From positions 1 through 21,845 of the forward strand of contig JAZTWW010000020.1 of the NCBI GenBank assembly GCA_045636065.1: a stretch of DNA of 21,845 bases. The letters are read 5' to 3'. The translations under genes were made by a program, and so were the position numbers. Position 1 is the stretch's first letter. The number at the start of each line of letters is the position of its first letter. Origin of the DNA: RGIG5050 sp045636065. Lineage in GTDB: Bacteria > Verrucomicrobiota > Kiritimatiellia > RFP12 > UBA1067. Positions 6,671 to 13,237 of the stretch are shown here, piece after piece. Under the pieces are notes generated by a model, which had not been told where the DNA came from, did not search any database, and saw only the letters and a program-made list of their open reading frames with translations.

Positions 6671-6697
6671 CTTTGTGTTCTTTGCGTTCTTTGCGGC
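6671..6697 (-). repeat. Right inverted arm: CGCAAAGAA nonamer array
   Basis: Read on the minus strand it begins GCCGCAAAGAACGCAAAG and continues AACACAAAG. It matches the left arm at 6247-6276 in inverted orientation with one indel and two substitutions. Confidence 0.8.
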
Positions 6698-6732
6698 AAA
6701 CACATAATCATAACCAAAAAAGGAAAACGACA

Positions 6733-7323
6733 ATGAACAGAAGAGAATTCGTCAAGTGCATGGGCGCCGTCGCGGGAGTGGCGGCGATACATGGTTTTTC
6801 ACTCGCAAACGAAGGAGAAAAGAAAATGAAATGTGCAGTCGTATATTTCTCATGGAGCCCCGACGGCAACACGCGCTTCGCCGCCCAGACGATCGCGAAG
6901 AAGTCCGGCGCCGACATATTCGAAATCAAGGCCGAGAAGCCGTACAGCAGCGACTTCCAGAAGTGCTGCGACGAGGCGAAGCCTGAGTGCTACGGAAAGA
7001 AGCTACGCGCGATCAAGCCGATCGAGGGACTCGACCTTGCGAAGTACGATCTCGTCTTCGTCGGCACGCCGAACTGGTGGGGTACGATGGCGCCGCCAGT
7101 GCGCACGTGGCTCACGCAGAACGCTGCAGCGCTCAAGGGCAAGACGGTCTGCCTCTTCCAGACCCATGGCGGCGGCGGAATGCAGCGCGTTGGCAAGGAG
7201 TTCGCGGAAGTGGTTGGCGACGCGGCGAAGGTGCTCCCGCCTAAGGCGTTCAGCGGATCGTCGATCAAGTCCAGCGTCGCCGCGCTGGAAGCGTTCGTCA
7301 CTGATCGGCTTGAGGCGAAGTGA
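6733..7323 (+). CDS. Flavodoxin with Tat signal peptide
   Basis: A 196-residue flavodoxin-fold protein of the flavodoxin_4 type. The N-terminus NRREFVK followed by CMGAVAGVAAIHGFSLA is a twin-arginine signal, as expected for a protein exported with bound FMN. The FMN phosphate loop is SWSPDGNTR (about 41-49), and the flavin-stacking loops are GTPNWWGTMAPP and FQTHGGGGMQ. A second in-frame start lies at 6826, preceded by GAAGGAG at 6811-6817 with eight-base spacing. It would give a 165-residue cytoplasmic flavodoxin beginning exactly where the mature domain begins (MKCAVVYFS). It is the first gene of the redox set and probably an electron carrier or quinone reductase partner. Confidence 0.9.
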   Translation: MNRREFVKCMGAVAGVAAIHGFSLANEGEKKMKCAVVYFSWSPDGNTRFAAQTIAKKSGADIFEIKAEKPYSSDFQKCCDEAKPECYGKKLRAIKPIEGLDLAKYDLVFVGTPNWWGTMAPPVRTWLTQNAAALKGKTVCLFQTHGGGGMQRVGKEFAEVVGDAAKVLPPKAFSGSSIKSSVAALEAFVTDRLEAK

Positions 7324-7325
7324 AT

Positions 7326-7338
7326 CATGCAGAGACGC
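7326..7338 (+). repeat. Short remnant of ACGCAGAGACGCAG repeat
   Basis: CATGCAGAGACGCAG lies directly after the flavodoxin stop. Translated in the open frame it gives NHAETQR, so an automatic caller could extend the next gene upstream through it. Confidence 0.4.
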
Positions 7339-7370
7339 AGCGTTCGTCAACTCGTTATAGGACTGATGAC

Positions 7371-8750
7371 ATGAAACGGTTAACAGTGGCGTGTGCCTTT
7401 TCTGCGACGGTTCTCATCGCGCATGCGCAAGGCGTCGTGGATGTGCATAGCCACATTCTCCCGCAGACATACATTGAATATCTCGCGTCGCACGACGCGC
7501 TGATGGACGAGGGGTTCCCTCTCCCGAAGTGGAGCGCAGAGGCTCAGTTGAAATGGATGGACGAGGCGGGCGTCGAAACTGCAGTTCTCACGCTCGCCGC
7601 CCCTCATCCGCTTTTCGGCGACAAGGCGGAGAATGCCGCGCAGGTGCGCAAGCTCAACGAGACGGCGGCCAAACTGAAAGAAGAGCATCCGGGAAGGTTC
7701 CTTTTTTGCGCCGCGCTTCCTCTTCCGGACGTGGAAGCCGCGCTCAAGGAACTGGATTATGCTTTCGATGTGCTTCATGCCGACGGCGTGAAACTGGCGA
7801 CGAACGCGGGCGGACAGTACCTTGGCGATCCCGCGCTCGATCCGCTTTTCGCCGCGCTGGATGCCCGCAAGTCGGTTGTCATCCTTCACCCGCACAGACC
7901 GGAACCGGCGTCGCGCGAAGTTATGCGGCAGACGCCGCTTGCGATGCAGGAGTATCTTTCCGAGACGACTCGCGCGGTGTGCAACATGATAACGCGAAAC
8001 GTTCCTGCCCGTTATCCTGGAATCAAGATGGTCGTTCCGCACTGCGGGGCATATCTGCCGACAGCCATCCGGCGCATGAAGGCGCTGACGCCCGTCATGC
8101 AGAAGAACGGACTCGTCGGCGAAATCGACTACGAGGCGAATCTCAGGCAGCTGTACTACGATCTTGCAGGCGCGCATTCCCCGCAGGCGATAAGACAGCT
8201 TCTGACGACAACCACCCCGGACCATCTTCTCTACGGGTCGGATTTCCCTTACGCAGCACCTGTTTTTTTGACGGCAAGCCTTGTGAAGATGAAGGGGTAT
8301 CTCAGCGAAGAAAGCGACCTTGCGCCGTATCGCGACATGATTCTCTCGAATAATGCGAGGGACTTATTCGCGATTTCAAGGAATGCGACAAGCAATACAA
8401 GAAAGGATGAAAACACTATGCAAAATCTTCAGGTGCGCATCGCCGAAATCGAGGTCTACCCGGAATGGCTCGACACCTATCTTGCCGCGGCGGGAGAAGT
8501 CGGCGCGGAGTCCGTCAAGAAGGAGCCGGGTGTCGTGTGCATTTTCCCTATGCAGAAGAAAGAGTCGCCGACTTCCATACGCATCGTTGAAATATACTGT
8601 AGCGAAGAGGCGTACAAGGCCCACCTCGCAACGCCTCATTTTCGAAAGTACAAGGAAGGAACTCCGCACATGATCAAGTCGCTTGAACTCGTGCCTATGC
8701 GCCCTCTCGACGAGAGCGGCATGAAACAGATTTTCATCAAACAGAATTAA
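7371..8750 (+). CDS. Exported amidohydrolase fused to an ABM (quinol monooxygenase-like) domain
   Basis: A 459-residue two-domain protein. Residues 1-20 are a signal peptide ending IAHAQ. Residues 21-335 form an amidohydrolase_2/ACMSD-type TIM barrel with metal ligands HSH (H26, H28), HPH (H173), VPHCGAY (H224) and YGSDFP (D291). After a low-complexity linker (SRNATSNTRKDENT), residues 350-459 form an antibiotic-biosynthesis-monooxygenase domain like the YgiN quinol monooxygenases, with IVEIYCSEEAYKAHLATPHF. The linker DNA contains AGAAAGGA seven bases or so before ATG 8418, so it looks like an old intergenic spacer now read through. I chose ATG 7371 over the upstream GTG 7320 because the latter only encodes repeat debris. 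The substrate is unknown; hydrolysis or decarboxylation of a ring-cleavage product is plausible. Confidence 0.85.
   Translation: MKRLTVACAFSATVLIAHAQGVVDVHSHILPQTYIEYLASHDALMDEGFPLPKWSAEAQLKWMDEAGVETAVLTLAAPHPLFGDKAENAAQVRKLNETAAKLKEEHPGRFLFCAALPLPDVEAALKELDYAFDVLHADGVKLATNAGGQYLGDPALDPLFAALDARKSVVILHPHRPEPASREVMRQTPLAMQEYLSETTRAVCNMITRNVPARYPGIKMVVPHCGAYLPTAIRRMKALTPVMQKNGLVGEIDYEANLRQLYYDLAGAHSPQAIRQLLTTTTPDHLLYGSDFPYAAPVFLTASLVKMKGYLSEESDLAPYRDMILSNNARDLFAISRNATSNTRKDENTMQNLQVRIAEIEVYPEWLDTYLAAAGEVGAESVKKEPGVVCIFPMQKKESPTSIRIVEIYCSEEAYKAHLATPHFRKYKEGTPHMIKSLELVPMRPLDESGMKQIFIKQN
8418..8750 (+). promoter_or_regulatory. Internal start for the ABM domain
   Basis: AGAAAGGA at about 8399-8409 followed by ATG 8418 is an intact translation initiation site inside the fusion gene. 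If used, it would release a 110-residue cytoplasmic ABM protein independent of the exported fusion. It is close in sequence to the initiation region of the next gene (CAAGAAAGGAACACAATG). Confidence 0.5.
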
Positions 8751-8840
8751 ATTCGGCGAGAGCGGGGTTGACAGAGGACGAAGTCGCCACGGTCTTCTGC
8801 CAGAGTCTGTAATGCAGAAGTAAGGCAAGAAAGGAACACA

Positions 8841-9389
8841 ATGAAGAAGACAGTCATGAAAACCAAGAACGTCCTGATCATTTCGGCGTCGTTCCGTCCG
8901 AACTCCAACTCCCACGCGCTCTGCCAGGAAGTCGCGAAAGGCGTGAAGGCCGCGGGCAACAAGGCCGAAGTCATCCGGCTCAAGGACAAGAAGATCGGAT
9001 TCTGCACCGGCTGCTATGCCTGCCAGAAGCTAGGCAAGTGCGTGATCCAGGACGACGCCAACGCGATCGTCGAGAAGATATGCAAGGCGGACGCCGTTGT
9101 GTTCGGCACGCCGGTCTACTACTTCTCGATCGCAGGTCAGCTCAAGGCGCTTTTCGACCGCTGCGTCGCGAAGTGGCCGGAGCCGAACGGCAAGCCGTAC
9201 TATCTCGTCGCGACGATGGCGGAGAACATGGACTGGGATCTCGTGAAGGCGCCGCTCCAGGGTTTCGTCGACTGCTTCGAGGGCGCGAAGATCAAGGGCT
9301 TCCTCAAGGCTGGAGGCGTCTACGAACCCGGCGCCGTGAAGAAGACAAAGTTCATGAAGGCGGCCTTCGATCTCGGCAGGAGGATATGA
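8841..9389 (+). CDS. NAD(P)H-dependent FMN reductase / flavodoxin-family oxidoreductase
   Basis: A 182-residue flavodoxin-fold protein of the FMN_red family. The flavin phosphate loop is SASFRPNSNSH (about 15-25), and a cysteine cluster CTGCYACQKLGKC (C55, C58, C61, C67) resembles that of iron-sulfur flavoproteins. The flavin loop GTPVYYFSIAGQ is at 89-100. AAGAAAGGAA precedes the ATG. It probably reduces quinones, flavins or nitro/azo compounds in the cytoplasm using NAD(P)H. An AGGAGG near its 3' end serves the next gene. It could supply electrons to the flavodoxin encoded upstream; whether the cysteines bind a cluster is unknown. Confidence 0.9.
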   Translation: MKKTVMKTKNVLIISASFRPNSNSHALCQEVAKGVKAAGNKAEVIRLKDKKIGFCTGCYACQKLGKCVIQDDANAIVEKICKADAVVFGTPVYYFSIAGQLKALFDRCVAKWPEPNGKPYYLVATMAENMDWDLVKAPLQGFVDCFEGAKIKGFLKAGGVYEPGAVKKTKFMKAAFDLGRRI

Positions 9390-9393
9390 GGAT

Positions 9394-10134
9394 ATGAAAA
9401 CACCAGCAATCATCGGAACTCTTGCCGCGACTGCCGCTTTCGCGACAACGGGATGTGCAATGGACTTCCAGACGGATACGTTCAAGACCAAAGAAGGCAA
9501 GACCGTCGTGATCACGGCGATCAAGCACGCCAGCCTGCGCATCCAGTACGACGGGCTTGAAATCCATGTCGATCCCGTGGCAAAGTACGCGCCTGAGACG
9601 AACTACGAGAAGTTCCCGAAAGCCGATATCATCCTCGTCACGCACGAGCATTTCGACCACTTCGACCGCGATACGATTGCCACGCTCCGGAAAGACGGCA
9701 CAGAGATAGTCGCCAACCCGGCGGTCCAGAAGATGCTGGGCTTCGGAACGGCACTGGCGAACGGCGAAAGTCGCGTGCTTGCGAAGGGAATCAAGTTGGA
9801 CGCCGTCCCGGCCTACAACATCACGCCGGGGCATACGCAGTTCCATCCCAAGGGACGCGACAACGGGTACGTGCTGACAATCGACGGACTTCGCATCTAC
9901 ATCGCCGGCGACACGGAGGACATCCCGGAGATGTCCGCGCTGAAGGACATCGACGTCGCCTTTCTGCCCTGCAACCAACCGTACACGATGACGCCGGAGC
10001 AGGTCGCGAAGGCGGCGCGAACTATCAAATCAAAGGTGCTGTTCCCCTATCACTATTCCCAGACGCCAATTAAAAACGTCGTTGAACTCCTCGCCGGGAG
10101 CGGGATCGACGTGCGCATCAGGAACTACCAGTAA
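9394..10134 (+). CDS. Metallo-beta-lactamase-fold hydrolase, predicted lipoprotein
   Basis: A 246-residue protein of the UlaG-like metallo-beta-lactamase superfamily. The N-terminus has a lipobox, AFATTGC with C21 as the lipidated cysteine, so it is probably anchored in the cell envelope. The metal motif HxHxDH is THEHFDHFD (H84, H86, D88, H89). Further ligands are likely in PGHTQ, AGDTED and FPYHYS. AGGAGG lies 10 bases before the ATG, overlapping the end of the FMN reductase gene. It belongs to the same operon. Substrates in this family range from lactones to phosphodiesters and none can be chosen here. Confidence 0.9.
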   Translation: MKTPAIIGTLAATAAFATTGCAMDFQTDTFKTKEGKTVVITAIKHASLRIQYDGLEIHVDPVAKYAPETNYEKFPKADIILVTHEHFDHFDRDTIATLRKDGTEIVANPAVQKMLGFGTALANGESRVLAKGIKLDAVPAYNITPGHTQFHPKGRDNGYVLTIDGLRIYIAGDTEDIPEMSALKDIDVAFLPCNQPYTMTPEQVAKAARTIKSKVLFPYHYSQTPIKNVVELLAGSGIDVRIRNYQ

Positions 10135-10739
10135 TGGATGCCGGGCAAATGAAGAACCTCCGCGAGACCTTCCGCGACATGACGCCCGACGAGATGCGTG
10201 AGGCGTCGCGTGAGGCGGAGATCGCCGAGTGGCGCGAGACCAACCGCTTCTGCGGACGCTGCGGCGCGGAGATGAAGCCGCACGCCGATCCGTGCGAGCG
10301 GGCGCTCGTGTGCGCGAAGTGCGGTTACACGGTCTACCCGAGGATTTCGCCAGCCGTGATAGTCCTCGTCACAAAGGGCGACAAGGTGCTCCTGCAGAGG
10401 AACACACACTACCGTGGCGTCGTGTGGTCGCTTGTCGCCGGATTCGTTGATCCGGGCGAGAGCCTTGAGGACACCATACGCCGAGAAGTCCGCGAAGAGG
10501 CGTCCATAGAGGTGAAGGACATCCGCTACTTCGGCTCGCAGACGTGGCCCTTCCCTTCGAACATTATGATCGGCTTCCGCGCCGAGTACGCGGGCGGGGA
10601 ACTCAAGCCCGACGGCGAGGAGGTCGTGGAGTCCGGATGGTTCGACCGCGAGCACCTGCCGGAGATACCGCGCCACGGATCGATCGCGAGGGCCATGCTC
10701 GACGCATGGGTCGCAGAAACCCAAGAGCAGGGACAGTAA
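10134..10739 (+). CDS. nudC: NudC-like NAD(H) pyrophosphatase / decapping Nudix hydrolase, short form
   Basis: A 201-residue Nudix hydrolase. A zinc ribbon has C40-C43 (FCGRCG) and C60-C63 (CAKCG). The Nudix box GFVDPGESLEDTIRREVREE is at about 103-122, with serine in place of the usual final glycine. The NADH-pyrophosphatase signature SQPWPFPxS appears as SQTWPFPS (about 135-142). Compared with Escherichia coli NudC (257 residues), the N-terminal domain is almost absent. Its likely reaction is cleavage of NADH to NMNH and AMP, or removal of NAD caps from RNA. The start overlaps the upstream stop by one base (TAATG); a second ATG lies five codons in. Confidence 0.88.
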   Translation: MDAGQMKNLRETFRDMTPDEMREASREAEIAEWRETNRFCGRCGAEMKPHADPCERALVCAKCGYTVYPRISPAVIVLVTKGDKVLLQRNTHYRGVVWSLVAGFVDPGESLEDTIRREVREEASIEVKDIRYFGSQTWPFPSNIMIGFRAEYAGGELKPDGEEVVESGWFDREHLPEIPRHGSIARAMLDAWVAETQEQGQ

Positions 10740-10761
10740 GAACATTCATTAAACAACTGGT

Positions 10762-11469
10762 ATGGAATTCAAAAGCAAAGTGGTGGTCGTCACCGGCGGG
10801 GCGCAGGGCATCGGCAAGTGCATCGCCGATTGCTTCTCGCGCGAAGGCGCAACGGTTCATGTGATCGACGTGCAGGACGGCCCGTGGTTCGTCGGCGACA
10901 TCTCGGACAAGACGACGCTCGAGCGGTTCGTTGCAGACGTCGTCGCGAAGAGTGGAAAGGTCGACGTTCTCGTCAACAACGCGATGCCGCTCTTCAAGGG
11001 CATCGAAGAATGCACATACGAGGAGTTCGCCTACGCGCAGGCGGTCGGCGTTGTCGCGCCTTTCTACCTTGCAAAGCTATTCAAGGACAGCTTCGCCGAG
11101 GGAGCTTCCATAATCAACATCTCGTCCTCCCGCGACAGGATGAGCCAGCCGCAGAGCGAGAGCTACACCGCCGCCAAGGGCGGAATCGCCGCGCTAACGC
11201 ACGCGCCCGCCGCCAGCCTCGCCGGAAGCGTCCGCGTCAACTCGATCTCGCCCGGATGTATAGACACATCGTTCAGGAAGTACGACGGCCCGGACGCATC
11301 ACAGCACTTCGCCGGGCGCGTCGGCAATCCGATGGACATCGCGAACATGGTCCTCTACCTCGCCTCCGACAAGGCGGGCTTCATCTCGGGAGAGAACATC
11401 TGCATAGACGGAGGTATGACCCGCAACATGATCTACCACAACGACTTCGGATGGAGGTTGGAGAAATGA
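10762..11469 (+). CDS. Short-chain dehydrogenase/reductase (SDR)
   Basis: A 235-residue classical SDR. The nucleotide-binding motif TGGAQGIG is at residues 11-18, NNA at 72-74, the catalytic serine in INISSS (about 120-123), and YTAAK (Y135, K139) is the active-site pair. SPGCIDT follows. It is slightly short for the family because the region between strands 2 and 3 is compact. It would oxidise an alcohol or reduce a carbonyl with NAD(P)(H) in the cytoplasm. No Shine-Dalgarno is evident in the 22-base gap, so translation may depend on upstream ribosomes. It overlaps the next gene by ATGA. Confidence 0.92.
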   Translation: MEFKSKVVVVTGGAQGIGKCIADCFSREGATVHVIDVQDGPWFVGDISDKTTLERFVADVVAKSGKVDVLVNNAMPLFKGIEECTYEEFAYAQAVGVVAPFYLAKLFKDSFAEGASIINISSSRDRMSQPQSESYTAAKGGIAALTHAPAASLAGSVRVNSISPGCIDTSFRKYDGPDASQHFAGRVGNPMDIANMVLYLASDKAGFISGENICIDGGMTRNMIYHNDFGWRLEK

Positions 11470-11813
11470 AGGAGGTAAAAATAACGATACTTAAGACGAC
11501 GCTCGACAAGGAGCTTGCGGCGGAATACGGCATCGACGGGCTGACAGCCTGTCCGATGATGAAGGCCGGCGACGTGTTCTATGCCGACTACGCAAAGCCG
11601 CAGGGGTTCTGCGACGAGGCATGGAAGGCAATCTACCAGTATGTGTTTGCGCTTGCGCACGGCGCTGACAAGTCGCTCTTCTACTACGGCGACTGGATCA
11701 AGAAGCCGGGCGTCGCCATCGTGAGTTGCAACGACGGACTCCGCCCCGTCATCATGAAACTTGAAGCGACCGACGAGGAATCGAAGATCGACTACCATCC
11801 AATCGAACGGTAA
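11466..11813 (+). CDS. TIGR04076 family protein
   Basis: A 115-residue protein matching, from memory, the conserved TIGR04076 family: VKITILKTTLDKELAAEYG, then PMMKAGDVFYADYAKPQGFC, then FYYGDWIKKPGVAIVSCNDG and RPVI. Family members are small, cytoplasmic and of unknown function, with conserved cysteines (here in TACPMM, GFCDEAW and VSCNDG). The ATG overlaps the SDR stop by ATGA, indicating translational coupling. It is the last gene of the redox set and converges on the arsenic operon with only 10 bases between stops. Confidence 0.88.
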   Translation: MKEVKITILKTTLDKELAAEYGIDGLTACPMMKAGDVFYADYAKPQGFCDEAWKAIYQYVFALAHGADKSLFYYGDWIKKPGVAIVSCNDGLRPVIMKLEATDEESKIDYHPIER

Positions 11814-11823
11814 TTAATCGTTG

Positions 11824-12498
11824 CTATAACATGGCCTTCAGTGTCAATCCTACGCCAATGACGAGGAAAACGACGCCGGTTACAAGGCGGAGCCATTTTT
11901 CAAGTGCGGTAATGCGTCCGAATAGCGCGCCAACTTTCCGCACGCCGGCTGCGATCAGCACTGCGGTCGCCACCACGGGGAGAGCAGATGCGATGCCGAA
12001 GATCGAGGGGAACAATAATGACGAGCCGTGGTCGATGGCAAGCGGCATGAGCGAACCGAAGTAAAGAGCGGCGGATGTCGGACAGAACGCCAGTGCAAAA
12101 CACGCGCCAAGTAGAAACGCTCCAGTGAAACTACTGTTCGCTAAGCGCTTCTGTACGGCGGAGAAACGACCTGTGCCAAAAGATGGCAGACGAATCAGTC
12201 CCAGCAGCACCGTTGCGACGATGACGAGAATCGGCCCCATTGCGCGGTTCATGTGCTTCTGGAGGACGTGCGAGAGTTCCGGTGCGGCGGCGATGCCGCT
12301 GACGAGCGCAACGGCAATCAGCACATAGACGGCGGCACGCCCGGTGGCGTAAAGCAGTCCGCCAAGAAGCGTCCGTACGGGCGAAAGACCACGCGAGACG
12401 AATCCGACGGCGGCGATGTTCGTGGCGAGCGGACAGGGGCTGATGGCGCAGAGGACGCCGAGGTAGGCGGCAACGGCTGCCGCGGAGAGGATTGTCAT
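11824..12498 (-). CDS. arsG: ArsG-family (CcdA-like) permease for aromatic aminoarsenicals
   Basis: A 224-residue membrane protein with about six spans, related to CcdA/DsbD. Diagnostic motifs are AISPCPLATNIAAVGF (C22) near the N-terminus and LAFCPTSAALYFGSLMPLA (C139) in the middle; C17 and C133 are extra cysteines. In the described ArsEFG system this protein exports trivalent aminophenyl arsenicals formed by ArsE/ArsF. The relationship to CcdA also allows a role as a thiol-electron carrier for the neighbouring thioredoxin-like domains. The start overlaps the arsEF stop by ATGA, so the two are made together. It is the last gene of the operon, and no terminator was seen. Confidence 0.8.
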   Translation of the reverse strand: MTILSAAAVAAYLGVLCAISPCPLATNIAAVGFVSRGLSPVRTLLGGLLYATGRAAVYVLIAVALVSGIAAAPELSHVLQKHMNRAMGPILVIVATVLLGLIRLPSFGTGRFSAVQKRLANSSFTGAFLLGACFALAFCPTSAALYFGSLMPLAIDHGSSLLFPSIFGIASALPVVATAVLIAAGVRKVGALFGRITALEKWLRLVTGVVFLVIGVGLTLKAML

Positions 12499-13223
12499 CT
12501 CGATACCTCCATTGCAAGCATGGCGGCAGTGTTCTCCTGCACGTATCTCCTGAATGAGTCTTCGTCATGGACGAGCTGCCATGTCTTGTCAAGACGCTGG
12601 TAGTCTTTGCCTTTTGCGATGACGATTGTACGCGCTGTCAGCTGAAAGTCGCGTATGAAATGCTCGTTCGCGGGATCGTCGACGTTGACGGACTCGACGC
12701 GGAGCCGTCCGGCATTCAACTCTTCCGCGAACCCTTCCTCGACGGCGGAACGCGCAAGTTCTTCGATCTTGTTGCAGGTCATGCAGCGCTGCGTACCGTG
12801 GAAATAGTACACTACTGTCGCGTTGGTGCGCGATTGCGGGACGGTTTCCTGAATGGATTGCGTTTCGGTGTTTCCGCGTAGAAAGGGCCAGACCAAACCA
12901 ACGAGCGCAAACGCGACAAGTGCTGCGCCCGCGATCCGCCGCAAGGCGGAGGTTTTCCGCCTTGGCGTCGAAGTGGTTGTTTGGGCAGCTTCAGGATTGA
13001 TGATTCGACGTACTTCCCCCGGCGAAAGAACGCGACCAGACGCGACGATCTCGCCGTCGATTTCAAGGGTGGGCGTCGAGAGTATTCCACGCGCTACGAT
13101 TGCGTCGATGTCCGTCACCTTTTCGACTTCCGCCGCGAGGCCGTCTTTCGCAAGCGCGGCGACGACGTTAGCGGCGAGGGTCTTGCACTTCGGGCATCCC
13201 GTGCCATAGATTTTGATGTTCAT
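12495..13223 (-). CDS. arsEF: ArsE-ArsF fusion: two thioredoxin-like domains joined by a membrane span
   Basis: A 242-residue fusion. Residues 1-80 are a small thioredoxin/glutaredoxin-like domain with C10-P-K-C13 (YGTGCPKCKTL) and the cis-proline in ILSTPTLEIDGE, matching ArsE-type proteins. Residues 96-115 are one hydrophobic span (AGAALVAFALVGLVWPF) preceded by RRKTSALRR, which predicts domain 1 inside and domain 2 outside the membrane. Residues 135-240 match the ArsF family, with VVYYFHGTQRCMTCNKIE (C147, C150). ArsE and ArsF are normally separate and are linked to reduction of nitrophenyl arsenicals before export by ArsG. I chose ATG 13223, preceded by GAAAGGAACAAACC; an ATG six codons earlier (13241) overlaps the acr3 stop by ATGA and is the alternative. 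Flanked by acr3 and arsG. Confidence 0.8.
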   Translation of the reverse strand: MNIKIYGTGCPKCKTLAANVVAALAKDGLAAEVEKVTDIDAIVARGILSTPTLEIDGEIVASGRVLSPGEVRRIINPEAAQTTTSTPRRKTSALRRIAGAALVAFALVGLVWPFLRGNTETQSIQETVPQSRTNATVVYYFHGTQRCMTCNKIEELARSAVEEGFAEELNAGRLRVESVNVDDPANEHFIRDFQLTARTIVIAKGKDYQRLDKTWQLVHDEDSFRRYVQENTAAMLAMEVSR

Positions 13224-13237
13224 TCGGTTTGTTCCTT

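Larger units (their letters stand above)
6247..6697 (+). mobile_element. Putative repeat-bounded cassette carrying a GxxExxY gene
   Basis: A single gene is enclosed by inverted nonamer arrays (6247-6276 and 6671-6697), giving the outline of a small element with terminal inverted repeats. The cassette sits between tetR and its likely target operon. There is no transposase inside and I could not identify a target-site duplication. Its mobility is inferred from structure and from the related repeats elsewhere in the window. Confidence 0.5.

Noticed and set aside
8768..8773. TTGACA upstream of the FMN reductase gene
   Set aside because: No -10 element at 16-18 bases; more likely operon-internal sequence.
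10818..11465. Upstream extension of the TIGR04076 frame through the SDR gene
   Set aside because: The SDR frame has all catalytic motifs; the other frame is arginine-rich shadow. ATG 11466 with ATGA overlap is the natural start.
11814..11823. Terminator between the convergent redox and ars operons
   Set aside because: Only 10 bases separate the stops and no hairpin with a T-run is visible.
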